Assembly (NCBI RefSeq): GCF_938030725.1
Contig: NZ_CALHIQ010000062.1
Location: 1 to 14,565 of the forward strand
DNA from: an uncultured Fretibacterium sp.
GTDB taxonomy: Bacteria; Synergistota; Synergistia; Synergistales; Aminobacteriaceae
Direction of reading: 5' to 3'
DNA: 14,565 nt
The notes under the pieces were generated by a model, which saw only the letters and a list, made by a program, of their open reading frames with translations, had not been told where the DNA came from and made no database searches. Below, piece after piece: positions 1 to 6,449 of the stretch. Made by a program: the position numbers and the translations under genes. The number at the start of each line of letters is the position of its first letter. The stretch's first letter is position 1.

Positions 1-53
1 CGCCCGGCCTACGGCTCCGGAGGCCGTCACTCTATCCACTGAGCTACAGGCGC
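1..53 (-). tRNA. tRNA-Arg (anticodon CCG), 3' end cut off by window edge
   Basis: Read on the minus strand, the sequence begins GCGCCTGTAGCTCAGTGGAT, a typical bacterial tRNA 5' half. The 7-base acceptor strand ends at 47, U8-A9 follow, and the D-arm starts with GCTC. The anticodon stem ACGGC/GCCGT (27-23 and 15-11) encloses the loop CTCCGGA. This puts anticodon CCG at 20-18, which reads the Arg codon CGG. The start of the T stem (GGGCG) reaches position 1, so the T loop, the acceptor 3' strand and any CCA lie outside the window. A tRNA for CGG fits the GC-rich coding around it. Confidence 0.93.
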
Positions 54-73
54 GCGTCAGGTCAACGCCAGTA

Positions 74-79
74 ACTATA
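74..79 (-). promoter_or_regulatory. Candidate -10 box for tRNA-Arg
   Basis: On the minus strand TATAGT lies 20 bases upstream of the tRNA 5' end, inside an AT-rich patch that stands out in this GC-rich DNA. An overlapping TATGCT (78-83) is an alternative. No good -35 was found at 16-18 bases; the nearest, TTGCAC, pairs with TATGCT at 18 bases but is weak. The position would give a short 5' leader, as expected for a tRNA transcript. Confidence 0.35.
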
Positions 80-202
80 GCATAGTTTGGCAAAAAATGA
101 AGGTGCAAATCCAGATTCTCGGTAAAATTCCTGAAGGACTTTCACTCGACCTTCGAGAGGACCGAGCTGGAGTCAAGGCAGATGAGATGAGGTGCGGGGA
201 TC

Positions 203-892
203 ATGATCAAAATAGTCGTAGCGGACGACCACAAGCTCTTCAGAGATGGCCTGCGCAAGATTCTGGAGCTGGAGCCGGACATCAAGGTCGTGGGGGAGGG
301 GGCCGACGGCGAGGAGGCGCTGGAGCTGCTTCGCCAGCACCGCCCTGACGTCATCCTTTTCGACATCAACATGCCGCAGATGGACGGGGTGCAGCTGGCG
401 CGGGAGATCAAGGCCAGAGGCATCAAGGCCGCCTCCGTGGCCGTCAGCGCCTACGATGACGAGGACTGCTTGGCCACCCTCTCCGCTGAGGGGGTGAAGG
501 GGTTCGTCCTCAAGTCCTCCGGAAGGTCGGAGTTGATCGCGGCCATTCGCGCGGCCTGCCGCGGCGAGCCCTACGTGGACCCCAAGGTAGCGGGGAAGTT
601 GATGACCAGCTTCTCCAGGAGGAAGAACGAGAACAGCCTTCTGGACGACCTCTCCCCCCGTGAGAAGGTGGTCCTGTACTGGCTCTCCCAGGGGATGAGC
701 AACCAGGAGGTGGCGCAGAAGACCGTCCTCTCCGAGAAGACGGTTAAGAACCACGTCAGCCACATGCTGAAGAAACTGGAGCTGCGCGACCGCACCCAGG
801 CGGCCATCCTCGCCTGGAAGCTGGGCTTCGCCCAGATGAGCCCAGAAACGATGGAGCAGATCACCGGCGACGGCGCGGGAATCGAGAACTGA
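203..892 (+). CDS. NarL/FixJ (DegU-like) family two-component response regulator
   Basis: A 229-residue cytoplasmic transcription regulator, the usual length for the family. Residues 1-120 form a receiver domain with the acidic pair D8-D9, phospho-acceptor D54 in FDINMPQMDG, S82 at the conserved Ser/Thr position and K104 in GFVLKS. Residues 150-210 form a LuxR-type helix-turn-helix, beginning LSPREKVVL and containing the recognition helix region SEKTVKNHVSHMLKKL. Phosphorylation of D54 by a histidine kinase is expected to control DNA binding. The ATG is preceded by GAGGTG about 9 bases upstream and leaves no part of the receiver missing. No sensor kinase is adjacent: the left neighbour is a divergent tRNA and the right neighbour is the convergent valS, so the gene is monocistronic here and its target genes cannot be read from context. 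TTGGCA (87-92) could be a -35, but no good -10 follows it. Confidence 0.93.
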   Translation: MIKIVVADDHKLFRDGLRKILELEPDIKVVGEGADGEEALELLRQHRPDVILFDINMPQMDGVQLAREIKARGIKAASVAVSAYDDEDCLATLSAEGVKGFVLKSSGRSELIAAIRAACRGEPYVDPKVAGKLMTSFSRRKNENSLLDDLSPREKVVLYWLSQGMSNQEVAQKTVLSEKTVKNHVSHMLKKLELRDRTQAAILAWKLGFAQMSPETMEQITGDGAGIEN

Positions 893-904
893 TCCCCCGC
901 TCAA

Positions 905-944
905 ACAAAAAAGTGCGCCCCCCACAACCTGTGGGGGGCGCACT
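905..944 (-). terminator. Rho-independent terminator of valS
   Basis: A perfect 15-bp stem (912-926 with 930-944) closes a 3-base loop (ACC). Read on the minus strand, the stem is followed by TTTTTTGTTTG, a proper U tract, and it lies 12 bases past the valS stop codon. On the plus strand the same hairpin is followed by GCATCC with no T run. It is therefore oriented for valS, although it could slow transcription arriving from the response regulator gene, whose stop is 20 bases away. Confidence 0.92.
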
Positions 945-955
945 GCATCCGGCAC

Positions 956-3607
956 CTAGTGGCTGATGCTGTCGAGGTTCTCCTTCAATCGGGCGATCTG
1001 TGCCGTGCCTTCAGCCACCCGCGCGCGCTCCTTCTCCACCACTTCCTGAGGGGCACGGGAGACGAAGCTGGGCTTATCGAGTCTGGTTTGACTGGCCGCC
1101 ACGTTCTTCTCAATGGAGGCGATCTCCTGGGTCAAGCGGGCGATCTCCGACGGGATGTCGAGCACGTCCCCCACGGGCAGACTGATCTCGGCATCCCCCA
1201 CGACGGAGGTCAGTGAGGCCGCGGGCCGCGGCTCGGACAGCGGGGTGATTGCGACCTCGTGGACGCGGCAGAGGCCTGAGAGCTGTCCCATGTTGTCGCG
1301 CAGCATCTCCGCGACGACGGGATCGCCCACCCGGACCACCGCACGGCTCATCCACTGCTGGGGAGTGACGTGTGCCTCCGCCCGCAGGTTGCGCAGGGCA
1401 GACACCGTATCCTGCAGCGTACGCATGGAGGGGTGGACGTCGGCAAAGCGAAGCGCCTCCTGAGGCCGGGGCCACGGAGCCCTCATGATGGAGGTGTCGC
1501 CCCAGCCGAACGCGGCCCACAGCTCCTCCGTCACGAAGGGGATGAAGGGGTGGAGCAGCGGAAGGAGCGTCTTAAAGACCTCCTCCAGCACGCCCTGTGC
1601 CGTTCGCCTGCGCTCCGGCCCCTCGTCGCCGCGCAGCGCGGGCTTCGACATCTCGATGTACCAGTCGCAGACGTCGCCCCAGGTGAAGTCGTAGAGGCTC
1701 CGGGCAGCTTCGCCGATGTCGTAGCCGTCGATGCACTTCGTGATCTTTTGAGTGACCTCCTGGCAGCGGGTGAGTATCCAGCGGTCCTGAAGGCGCAGAT
1801 GGGTTTGGTCGATGGGCTGGGACTCGTCGTCGAGGTTCATCAGGGCAAACCGTGCCGCGTTCCACAGCTTGTTCATGAAGTACCGGTAGGTTTCGATCTT
1901 GTCGGAGGAGAGCAGGATGTCCCGTCCCTGAGTGGAGAGCGCTGCCAGGGCCATGCGCAGCGCGTCTGCGCCGTACTTGTCGATCATGACGAGGGGGTCG
2001 ATGACGTTGCCCTTCGACTTGCTCATCTTGTCGCCCTTCTCGTCCCGGATCAGGGAGTGGATGTAGACGTCCTTGAAGGGAACTTCGTCCATGAATTCGA
2101 GCCCCATCATGATCATCCGGGCCACCCAGAAGAAGATGATGTCAAACCCCGTCACCATGAGCGACGTGGGATAGAAGTATTCGAGCGTTGGGGTCCTTTC
2201 GGGCCAGCCCATCGTGGAGAAGGGCCAGAGCGCGCTGCTGAACCAGGTGTCCAGGACGTCCTCGTCCTGAGCGATGTTCCTGCTGCCGCACTTCTCGCAC
2301 TCTGCGGGGTCCGCCTCGGCGACGGTGACGTGCCCGCAGTCGGCGCAGGTCCAGGCCGGGATGCGGTGCCCCCACCACAGCTGACGGGAGATGCACCAGT
2401 CCCGGATGTTCTCCATCCAGTGAAAGTACGTCTTCTCCCACTGCGCGGGCGTCCACGTGATGCGCCCCTCTTTGACGGCCTGAACGCCGCGCTCTGCGAG
2501 GGGCTTCGTCCGGACGAACCACTGCTCGGAAAGGTAGGGCTCCACGGTGGTCCCGCACCTCTGGCAGTGGCCGACGGAGTGCTTGATCTCCTCGGTCCTC
2601 TCCAGCAGCCCCAGCGCGTCGAGGTCCTTCGCCGCGGCCTCGCGCGCCTGCTCCAAGGTCATGCCCCGATACTTGCCGGCGTTCTCGTTCATGACGCCCT
2701 CGGAATCGATGACCTGAATCTGCTCCAGGTCGTGCCGCTGTCCCACCAGGAAGTCGTTGGGGTCGTGGGCCGGCGTGATCTTGACGCAGCCCGTCCCGAA
2801 CTCCGGGTCCACCATGTTGTCCTCGATGATGGGAATCTCGCGATCCGTCAGGGGAACGCGGACCTTTTTCCCGATCATGCCGCGATACCGCTCCGACCGT
2901 GGGTGCACCGCGATGGCCACGTCACCGAGGATCGTTTCCGGGCGCGTCGTCGCCACGAGGAGCGATCCCTCCTCACCGACGAAGGGATAGCGCACGTAAT
3001 AGAACTTTCCGGGCATCTCCCGGTACTCCACCTCCAGGTCGGAGAGGGCGGTGTGGCAGCGGGAGCACCAGTTGATGATGTACTTGCCCTTGTAGATCAG
3101 GTCCTTCTTGTAGAGGCGCACGAACACCGCCCGAACGGCGCGGGACAGCCCCTCGTCGAACGTAAAGCGCTCGCGCCGCCAGTCGCAGGAGTTTCCCAGC
3201 CGCTTCATCTGCTTGATGATGCGGTCGCCGTAGACCTCCTTCCACTCCCAGACCTTCTTCACGAAGGCCTCACGCCCGAGGTCGTGGCGGGTCAGGCCTT
3301 TCTTTGCCAAGTCCTTCTCCACGACGTTCTGCGTCGCGATGCCCGCGTGGTCCGTCCCAGGGAGCCAGAGGACGCTGTATCCCTGCATGCGTTTCGTCCG
3401 GCACAGGATGTCCTGAAAGGTGTTGTTGAAGGCGTGCCCCATGTGGAGCGACCCCGTGACGTTCGGGGGAGGGATCACAATGGAAAAGGCCTCTTTGGAG
3501 GCGTCGGGCTCCGCATTGAACAGCCCCTTCTCCAGCCAGAACGCATACCACTTCTCCTCGATGGCATCGGGCGAATAGCCCTTGGCGAGCTCTCGGTTCC
3601 TCTTCAT
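956..3607 (-). CDS. valS: Valyl-tRNA synthetase
   Basis: Class I aminoacyl-tRNA synthetase that charges tRNA-Val with valine in the cytoplasm; 883 residues from the chosen start, normal for bacterial ValRS. The HIGH motif is HMGH at residues 55-58, within PPPNVTGSLHMGHAF. The KMSKS loop is intact at 527-531. The CP1 editing domain carries TTRPETILGD. Cysteine pairs before DEDVLDTWFSSALWPFS look like a zinc ribbon, as in other ValRS proteins. The last 70 or so residues are the ValRS-type C-terminal coiled coil. The frame stays open for 33 more codons upstream to 3706, but that extension is unlike ValRS. I chose ATG 3607 (MKRNRELAKGYSP); a GTG one codon earlier sits 8 bases after GGAG and is equally possible. 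Transcribed alone, with its own terminator; no T-box leader motif was seen. Confidence 0.97.
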   Translation of the reverse strand: MKRNRELAKGYSPDAIEEKWYAFWLEKGLFNAEPDASKEAFSIVIPPPNVTGSLHMGHAFNNTFQDILCRTKRMQGYSVLWLPGTDHAGIATQNVVEKDLAKKGLTRHDLGREAFVKKVWEWKEVYGDRIIKQMKRLGNSCDWRRERFTFDEGLSRAVRAVFVRLYKKDLIYKGKYIINWCSRCHTALSDLEVEYREMPGKFYYVRYPFVGEEGSLLVATTRPETILGDVAIAVHPRSERYRGMIGKKVRVPLTDREIPIIEDNMVDPEFGTGCVKITPAHDPNDFLVGQRHDLEQIQVIDSEGVMNENAGKYRGMTLEQAREAAAKDLDALGLLERTEEIKHSVGHCQRCGTTVEPYLSEQWFVRTKPLAERGVQAVKEGRITWTPAQWEKTYFHWMENIRDWCISRQLWWGHRIPAWTCADCGHVTVAEADPAECEKCGSRNIAQDEDVLDTWFSSALWPFSTMGWPERTPTLEYFYPTSLMVTGFDIIFFWVARMIMMGLEFMDEVPFKDVYIHSLIRDEKGDKMSKSKGNVIDPLVMIDKYGADALRMALAALSTQGRDILLSSDKIETYRYFMNKLWNAARFALMNLDDESQPIDQTHLRLQDRWILTRCQEVTQKITKCIDGYDIGEAARSLYDFTWGDVCDWYIEMSKPALRGDEGPERRRTAQGVLEEVFKTLLPLLHPFIPFVTEELWAAFGWGDTSIMRAPWPRPQEALRFADVHPSMRTLQDTVSALRNLRAEAHVTPQQWMSRAVVRVGDPVVAEMLRDNMGQLSGLCRVHEVAITPLSEPRPAASLTSVVGDAEISLPVGDVLDIPSEIARLTQEIASIEKNVAASQTRLDKPSFVSRAPQEVVEKERARVAEGTAQIARLKENLDSISH

Positions 3608-3720
3608 CACAATCGACACTCCGTCCCCAAAAAATTCCTGCTTCGCGCTGTCGTGTAAAACGGCAGTCCAGGACCGCAACGCTGATCTCAAAAGAAGCCA
3701 GGACAATAACTAAATTAAAC

Positions 3721-3729
3721 ATTTTAGCA
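3721..3729 (-). promoter_or_regulatory. Candidate extended -10 promoter for valS
   Basis: Minus strand TGCTAAAAT is an extended -10 (TG-N-TAAAAT). The best hexamer 17 bases upstream is TTATCT, only 3 of 6 matches to the -35 consensus. It would start transcription near 3714, leaving a leader of about 107 bases. Confidence 0.35.
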
Positions 3730-3778
3730 GATAAGGCAGGGGAAGATAAGTCCCCGATCGATGCGCTCCGTAGGGCAC

Positions 3779-3808
3779 GCCGGAGTTTCGTCTTTTTCGA
3801 TGTCCGGC
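3779..3808. other. Inverted repeat in the valS/decarboxylase divergent spacer
   Basis: GCCGGA (3779-3784) and TCCGGC (3803-3808) form a 6-bp inverted repeat around an 18-base, T-rich spacer. It lies between the two divergent promoter regions of the 340-base gap (3608-3947) and could be an operator or chance. The rest of the gap holds the two candidate promoters and one leader hairpin; I saw no gene in it. Confidence 0.2.
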
Positions 3809-3828
3809 TCCGTTTCTGCGTGCATTTT

Positions 3829-3858
3829 TTGTCCTTTTATGCTATTTTAGTTCATACT
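3829..3858 (+). promoter_or_regulatory. Candidate promoter for the decarboxylase beta subunit
   Basis: TTGTCC (3829-3834) and CATACT (3853-3858) are separated by 18 bases, each matching 4 of 6 consensus positions. The surrounding stretch (3826-3850) is the most AT-rich part of the spacer. TATTTT (3843-3848) is an alternative -10 without a good -35. Confidence 0.25.
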
Positions 3859-3886
3859 GCTTCAAGAAACGGATTCCAACGTGGTT

Positions 3887-3914
3887 CTTTGTCGAACGGG
3901 ACCTTCGGGCAAAG
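3887..3914 (+). other. Leader hairpin upstream of the decarboxylase gene
   Basis: CTTTG (3887-3891) pairs with CAAAG (3910-3914), and inside it CGAA (3893-3896) pairs with TTCG (3904-3907), closing a 7-base loop with a small internal mismatch. It sits 16 bases ahead of the AGGAGGG ribosome binding site, so it is likely transcribed with the gene. There is no T run after it, so it is not a terminator. Confidence 0.3.
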
Positions 3915-3947
3915 CGTCTGAGGGCACTTTAGGAGGGAATGCGGAGC

Positions 3948-5141
3948 ATGGAAATGTACGTCACAGCGCTGCGCGAGCTCTTTGAGGCATCAGGGTTCGC
4001 GGTCTTGTTCTCCCCTGCGGGGACGGGCAACCTCGTCATGATCATCGTCGCCTTCGTCCTGCTCTACCTGGCTATCGGCAAGGGGTTTGAGCCCCTGCTC
4101 CTCGTCCCCATCGCCTTCAGCTGCCTGCTGGTCAACCTGCCCCTGTCCGGCATCATGGATATGCCCACGGCGGAGAACCCCTCGCTCGGGTTCCTGCGGG
4201 CCGTTTACTTCGGCGCGCAGTACGAAATCTATCCCATCATCATCTTCCTTGGGATAGGGGCCCTGACGGACTTCGGACCCCTCATCGCGAACCCGATCAC
4301 GTTCCTGCTGGGCGCTGCCGCGCAGTTCGGCGTGTTCGTCTCCTTCATCGGGGCCAACTGGGTCGGCCCCATCGCCAAAAGCTTCGGCCTTGACGTGGCC
4401 TTCAACATCAAGCAGGCCGCGAGCATCGGCATCATCGGTGGCGCGGACGGCCCCACGAGCATCTATCTGACCATGAAGCTGGGACAGGAGGAAATCCTGG
4501 GGGCCATCGCCGTTGCGGCCTACAGCTACATGTCCCTCGTCCCGCTGATCCAGCCTCCGTTCATTCGGATGTTCACGTCGAAGAAGGACCGCGGCATCGT
4601 GATGAGCGAGCTCCGCCCCGTCAGCAAGCGCGAAAAGGTCCTGTTCCCCATCATCTGCACCATCGTGGCCGGCCTGGTGCTTCCGGCCTGCGTGCCGCTG
4701 GTCGGCACGCTGATGTTCGGCAACCTGCTGCGCGAGTGCGGAGCCACGGAACGGTTGAGCCAGACGGCCCAGAACGAGCTCCTGAACATCACCACGATCT
4801 TCCTGGGCCTCGCCGTCGGCTCCACGATGGAGGCCGACAAGTTCCTTCAGGCCCGCACGCTCATCATCGTCCTGCTTGGCCTGATCGCCTTCATCTTCAG
4901 CACGGTCGGCGGGGTCCTCTTCGGCCAGCTCATGAAGGTCCTCTCTGGCGGCAAGATCAACCCGATGATCGGCTCCGCAGGCGTTTCAGCCGTCCCCATG
5001 GCGGCGCGCGTCGTGCAGCGGGTCGTCCAGGAGGAGTACCCCGGCCACTTCCTGCTGATGCACGCCATGGGGCCCAACGTGGCGGGCGTCATCGGCACCG
5101 CGGTTGCGGCGGGCGTCATGTTGACGCTCCTCTCCAAGTAG
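3948..5141 (+). CDS. Na+-translocating decarboxylase, membrane beta subunit (OadB/GcdB/MmdB family)
   Basis: Polytopic inner-membrane protein of 397 residues with many hydrophobic segments. In this family the beta subunit decarboxylates carboxybiotin and couples that to Na+ export. Essential residues known from Klebsiella OadB align with residues here: the Asp of IIGGADGPTSIY (D167), the second Tyr of AAYSYM, and the Asn, Gly, Ser and Arg of NPMIGSAGVSAVPMAAR (Asn at 338). GIGALTDFGPLIANP and MHAMGPNVAGVIG are further family signatures. The beta subunit alone does not reveal the acyl substrate: oxaloacetate, glutaconyl-CoA and methylmalonyl-CoA enzymes all use it. Three nearby in-frame ATGs compete (3939, 3948, 3954). 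AGGAGGG (3931-3937) is 1 base from the first and 10 from the second, so 3948 is chosen. No alpha, gamma or biotin-carrier gene lies beside it, so partners must be encoded elsewhere. Confidence 0.93.
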   Translation: MEMYVTALRELFEASGFAVLFSPAGTGNLVMIIVAFVLLYLAIGKGFEPLLLVPIAFSCLLVNLPLSGIMDMPTAENPSLGFLRAVYFGAQYEIYPIIIFLGIGALTDFGPLIANPITFLLGAAAQFGVFVSFIGANWVGPIAKSFGLDVAFNIKQAASIGIIGGADGPTSIYLTMKLGQEEILGAIAVAAYSYMSLVPLIQPPFIRMFTSKKDRGIVMSELRPVSKREKVLFPIICTIVAGLVLPACVPLVGTLMFGNLLRECGATERLSQTAQNELLNITTIFLGLAVGSTMEADKFLQARTLIIVLLGLIAFIFSTVGGVLFGQLMKVLSGGKINPMIGSAGVSAVPMAARVVQRVVQEEYPGHFLLMHAMGPNVAGVIGTAVAAGVMLTLLSK

Positions 5142-5180
5142 GGAATCTGCCATCCAAATATTTGTCGAGGTAGCGAACGA

Positions 5181-5203
5181 GCCGCCCCCTGAGGGGCGGC
5201 TTT
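5181..5203 (+). terminator. Probable terminator of the decarboxylase gene
   Basis: GCCGCCCC (5181-5188) and GGGGCGGC (5193-5200) form a perfect 8-bp stem with a CTGA loop, starting 40 bases after the stop codon. The T tract is short (TTTGCT), so termination may be partial. Confidence 0.65.
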
Positions 5204-5228
5204 GCTCATGGCCAGCGCCCTGTGCGAC

Positions 5229-5257
5229 TGTACGGGCTGGCGCTCGTTTGCTACAAT
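5229..5257 (+). promoter_or_regulatory. Probable promoter of the AIR-synthase-like gene
   Basis: TACAAT (5252-5257) is preceded by TGC, making an extended -10. TGTACG at 5229-5234, 17 bases upstream, is a weak -35 with 3 of 6 matches. The predicted start near 5264 gives a leader of about 100 bases. Its position just after the terminator of the preceding gene supports a new transcription unit. Confidence 0.5.
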
Positions 5258-5278
5258 AATCAACCCACGTTAACCTAC

Positions 5279-5336
5279 CGCAGGCCCCGGAGCCTGCGTT
5301 GCCAAAAAGGTGTGAGAGCGGGGGTCGAGCGACCCC
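5279..5336 (+). other. Structured 5' leader with two perfect hairpins
   Basis: Hairpin 1 is CGCAGGC/GCCTGCG (5279-5285 with 5292-5298, 7 bp, 6-base loop). Hairpin 2 is GGGGTC/GACCCC (5321-5326 with 5331-5336, 6 bp, GAGC loop). Both lie between the promoter candidate and the ribosome binding site GGGAGGGA at 5353-5360. Neither is followed by a T run, and neither matches a riboswitch class I can name. Confidence 0.4.
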
Positions 5337-5367
5337 TAAGGGTTTCAGGATTGGGAGGGATGGTTCC

Positions 5368-6363
5368 ATGGGTCAGTTTGAAGGAGACGTCGTGCTGGGG
5401 AAGCTGTCGCCGGACGCGCTCCGCCGGAACGTGCTGCGCTACGCGGGAGCGCCCCGGAAGGACTTGATCGTCGGAGGCGGACTCGGCGAGGACGCTGCGC
5501 TGATTCGATGGCCGGACGCCGAGCGCTTCCTCGCCGTGGCGTCCGATCCCATTGTGGGGGCCTCGGAGGGCGCGGGGGAGCTCCTGGTCCACGTGAACGC
5601 CAACGACGTCGTCTGCAAGGGCGGCGAGCCGTCCTGGCTCATCGTGACGCTGATCATACCGGCGGGGGAGGGGGTCGCCATGGTCAGCCGGATCATGCAG
5701 GAGGTGCACGAGGCCTGTGCGGCCATGGGGATCGCCGTGGTGGGCGGACACACGGAACTGTCGGACCGCTACGACTGGCCCGTCATCGTGGGGACGATGA
5801 TGGGGCCAACCAACTGCCAGCTGGGGATCAATCGGATACGGCCGGGCGACAGGCTCCTCGTGACCGGTCACGCCGGGCTTGAGGGGATGTCCATCCTGGC
5901 GCACGACAGGCCGGACCTCCTGGGCTGTCTCAGCGCGGAGGAGCTGGCGACGGTCCGCGCCTGGAGGAAGAACCTCTCCGTCGTCCCCGCGGCCAGGGCC
6001 CTTCGGGATTTTTCGCACTACATGCACGACCCCACGGAGGGCGGCCTGGAGGGCGCGCTCCTGGAGGTCTGCAAGGCTGCCGGGCTTCCGCTGACGCTCG
6101 ACCGCGACGCCGTCCCCATCTCTCCCATCACGCGGAAGGCAGCGGCGTCCCTGGGCTTCGATCCCCTGCGCCTGATCTCGTCGGGGATGCTGATCGCCGC
6201 GGTCCCGGAGGAAGGGGTGGGGGCTGCTCAGGCCGCCCTCCTTCAGAAGCGTATCCCTTCAAGCGTTATAGGACAATTTGACACGGCGGAGGGTGAGGCC
6301 GCGGAAGAACGGCTGGACATGCATGAGGAGCTGTGGGACCTCCTGGCCCGGGGAAGGGCGTAG
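5368..6363 (+). CDS. AIR synthase-related protein (PurM/HypE/ThiL/SelD superfamily)
   Basis: A 331-residue cytoplasmic protein with the ATP-binding PurM-like fold. Near the N-terminus is GGGLGEDAALI (residues 36-46), the acidic phosphate/metal-binding motif of the superfamily. NDVVCKGGEP (79-88) and GGHTELSDRY (126-135) follow. The C-terminal half carries MHDPTEGGLEGALLEV, the HypE/PurM C-domain signature. True HypE ends in a catalytic cysteine that receives the carbamoyl group; this protein ends DLLARGRA with no cysteine, and no hyp genes are nearby, so it is not a standard HypE. PurM is also unlikely, as no purine genes are adjacent. Exact substrate unknown. ATG 5368 is set by GGGAGGGA 7 bases upstream; a longer TTG-started reading to 5299 lacks such support. 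It has its own promoter and leader, and aspS follows after 86 bases. Confidence 0.85.
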   Translation: MGQFEGDVVLGKLSPDALRRNVLRYAGAPRKDLIVGGGLGEDAALIRWPDAERFLAVASDPIVGASEGAGELLVHVNANDVVCKGGEPSWLIVTLIIPAGEGVAMVSRIMQEVHEACAAMGIAVVGGHTELSDRYDWPVIVGTMMGPTNCQLGINRIRPGDRLLVTGHAGLEGMSILAHDRPDLLGCLSAEELATVRAWRKNLSVVPAARALRDFSHYMHDPTEGGLEGALLEVCKAAGLPLTLDRDAVPISPITRKAAASLGFDPLRLISSGMLIAAVPEEGVGAAQAALLQKRIPSSVIGQFDTAEGEAAEERLDMHEELWDLLARGRA

Positions 6364-6374
6364 CGCAGCGCGAA

Positions 6375-6385
6375 TATAGTATAAT
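6375..6385 (+). promoter_or_regulatory. Candidate -10 region for aspS
   Basis: TATAGT (6375-6380) overlaps a perfect TATAAT (6380-6385) just after the preceding stop codon, in an abrupt AT-rich patch. No recognisable -35 lies at the right distance. A second TATAGT at 6419-6424 is closer to the gene. aspS may therefore be transcribed both from here and by read-through. Confidence 0.35.
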
Positions 6386-6449
6386 AGGGAACCAACTGGA
6401 TTGTTCTTTTGCAGTGGTTATAGTTTTGTCACAGAGGAGAGCTTATGCG

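Noticed and set aside
97..348. Open frame upstream of and overlapping the response regulator, starting MKVQIQILGKIPEG
   Set aside because: It has no ribosome binding site, runs out of frame through the well-supported receiver domain, and becomes Gly/Arg-rich there as expected of a shadow frame. The first 35 codons alone do not resemble a family I know.
1370..3658. 762-codon open frame on the plus strand opposite valS
   Set aside because: It is the antisense shadow of valS, long only because GC-rich DNA has few stops. It lacks a ribosome binding site and any recognisable domain.
3608..3706. 33-codon N-terminal extension of ValRS
   Set aside because: Its residues are unlike any ValRS N-terminus, and the candidate promoter for valS lies only 15 bases upstream of that start. 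The start at 3607 or one codon earlier gives the family's usual beginning.
3608..3720. T-box riboswitch upstream of valS
   Set aside because: Synthetase genes often have one, but no T-box core resembling GGTGGNACCGCG and no leader terminator are present.
6333..6449. 39-codon N-terminal extension of AspRS
   Set aside because: It overlaps the preceding gene and spans a TATAAT element. AGAGGAGA positions the start at 6450.
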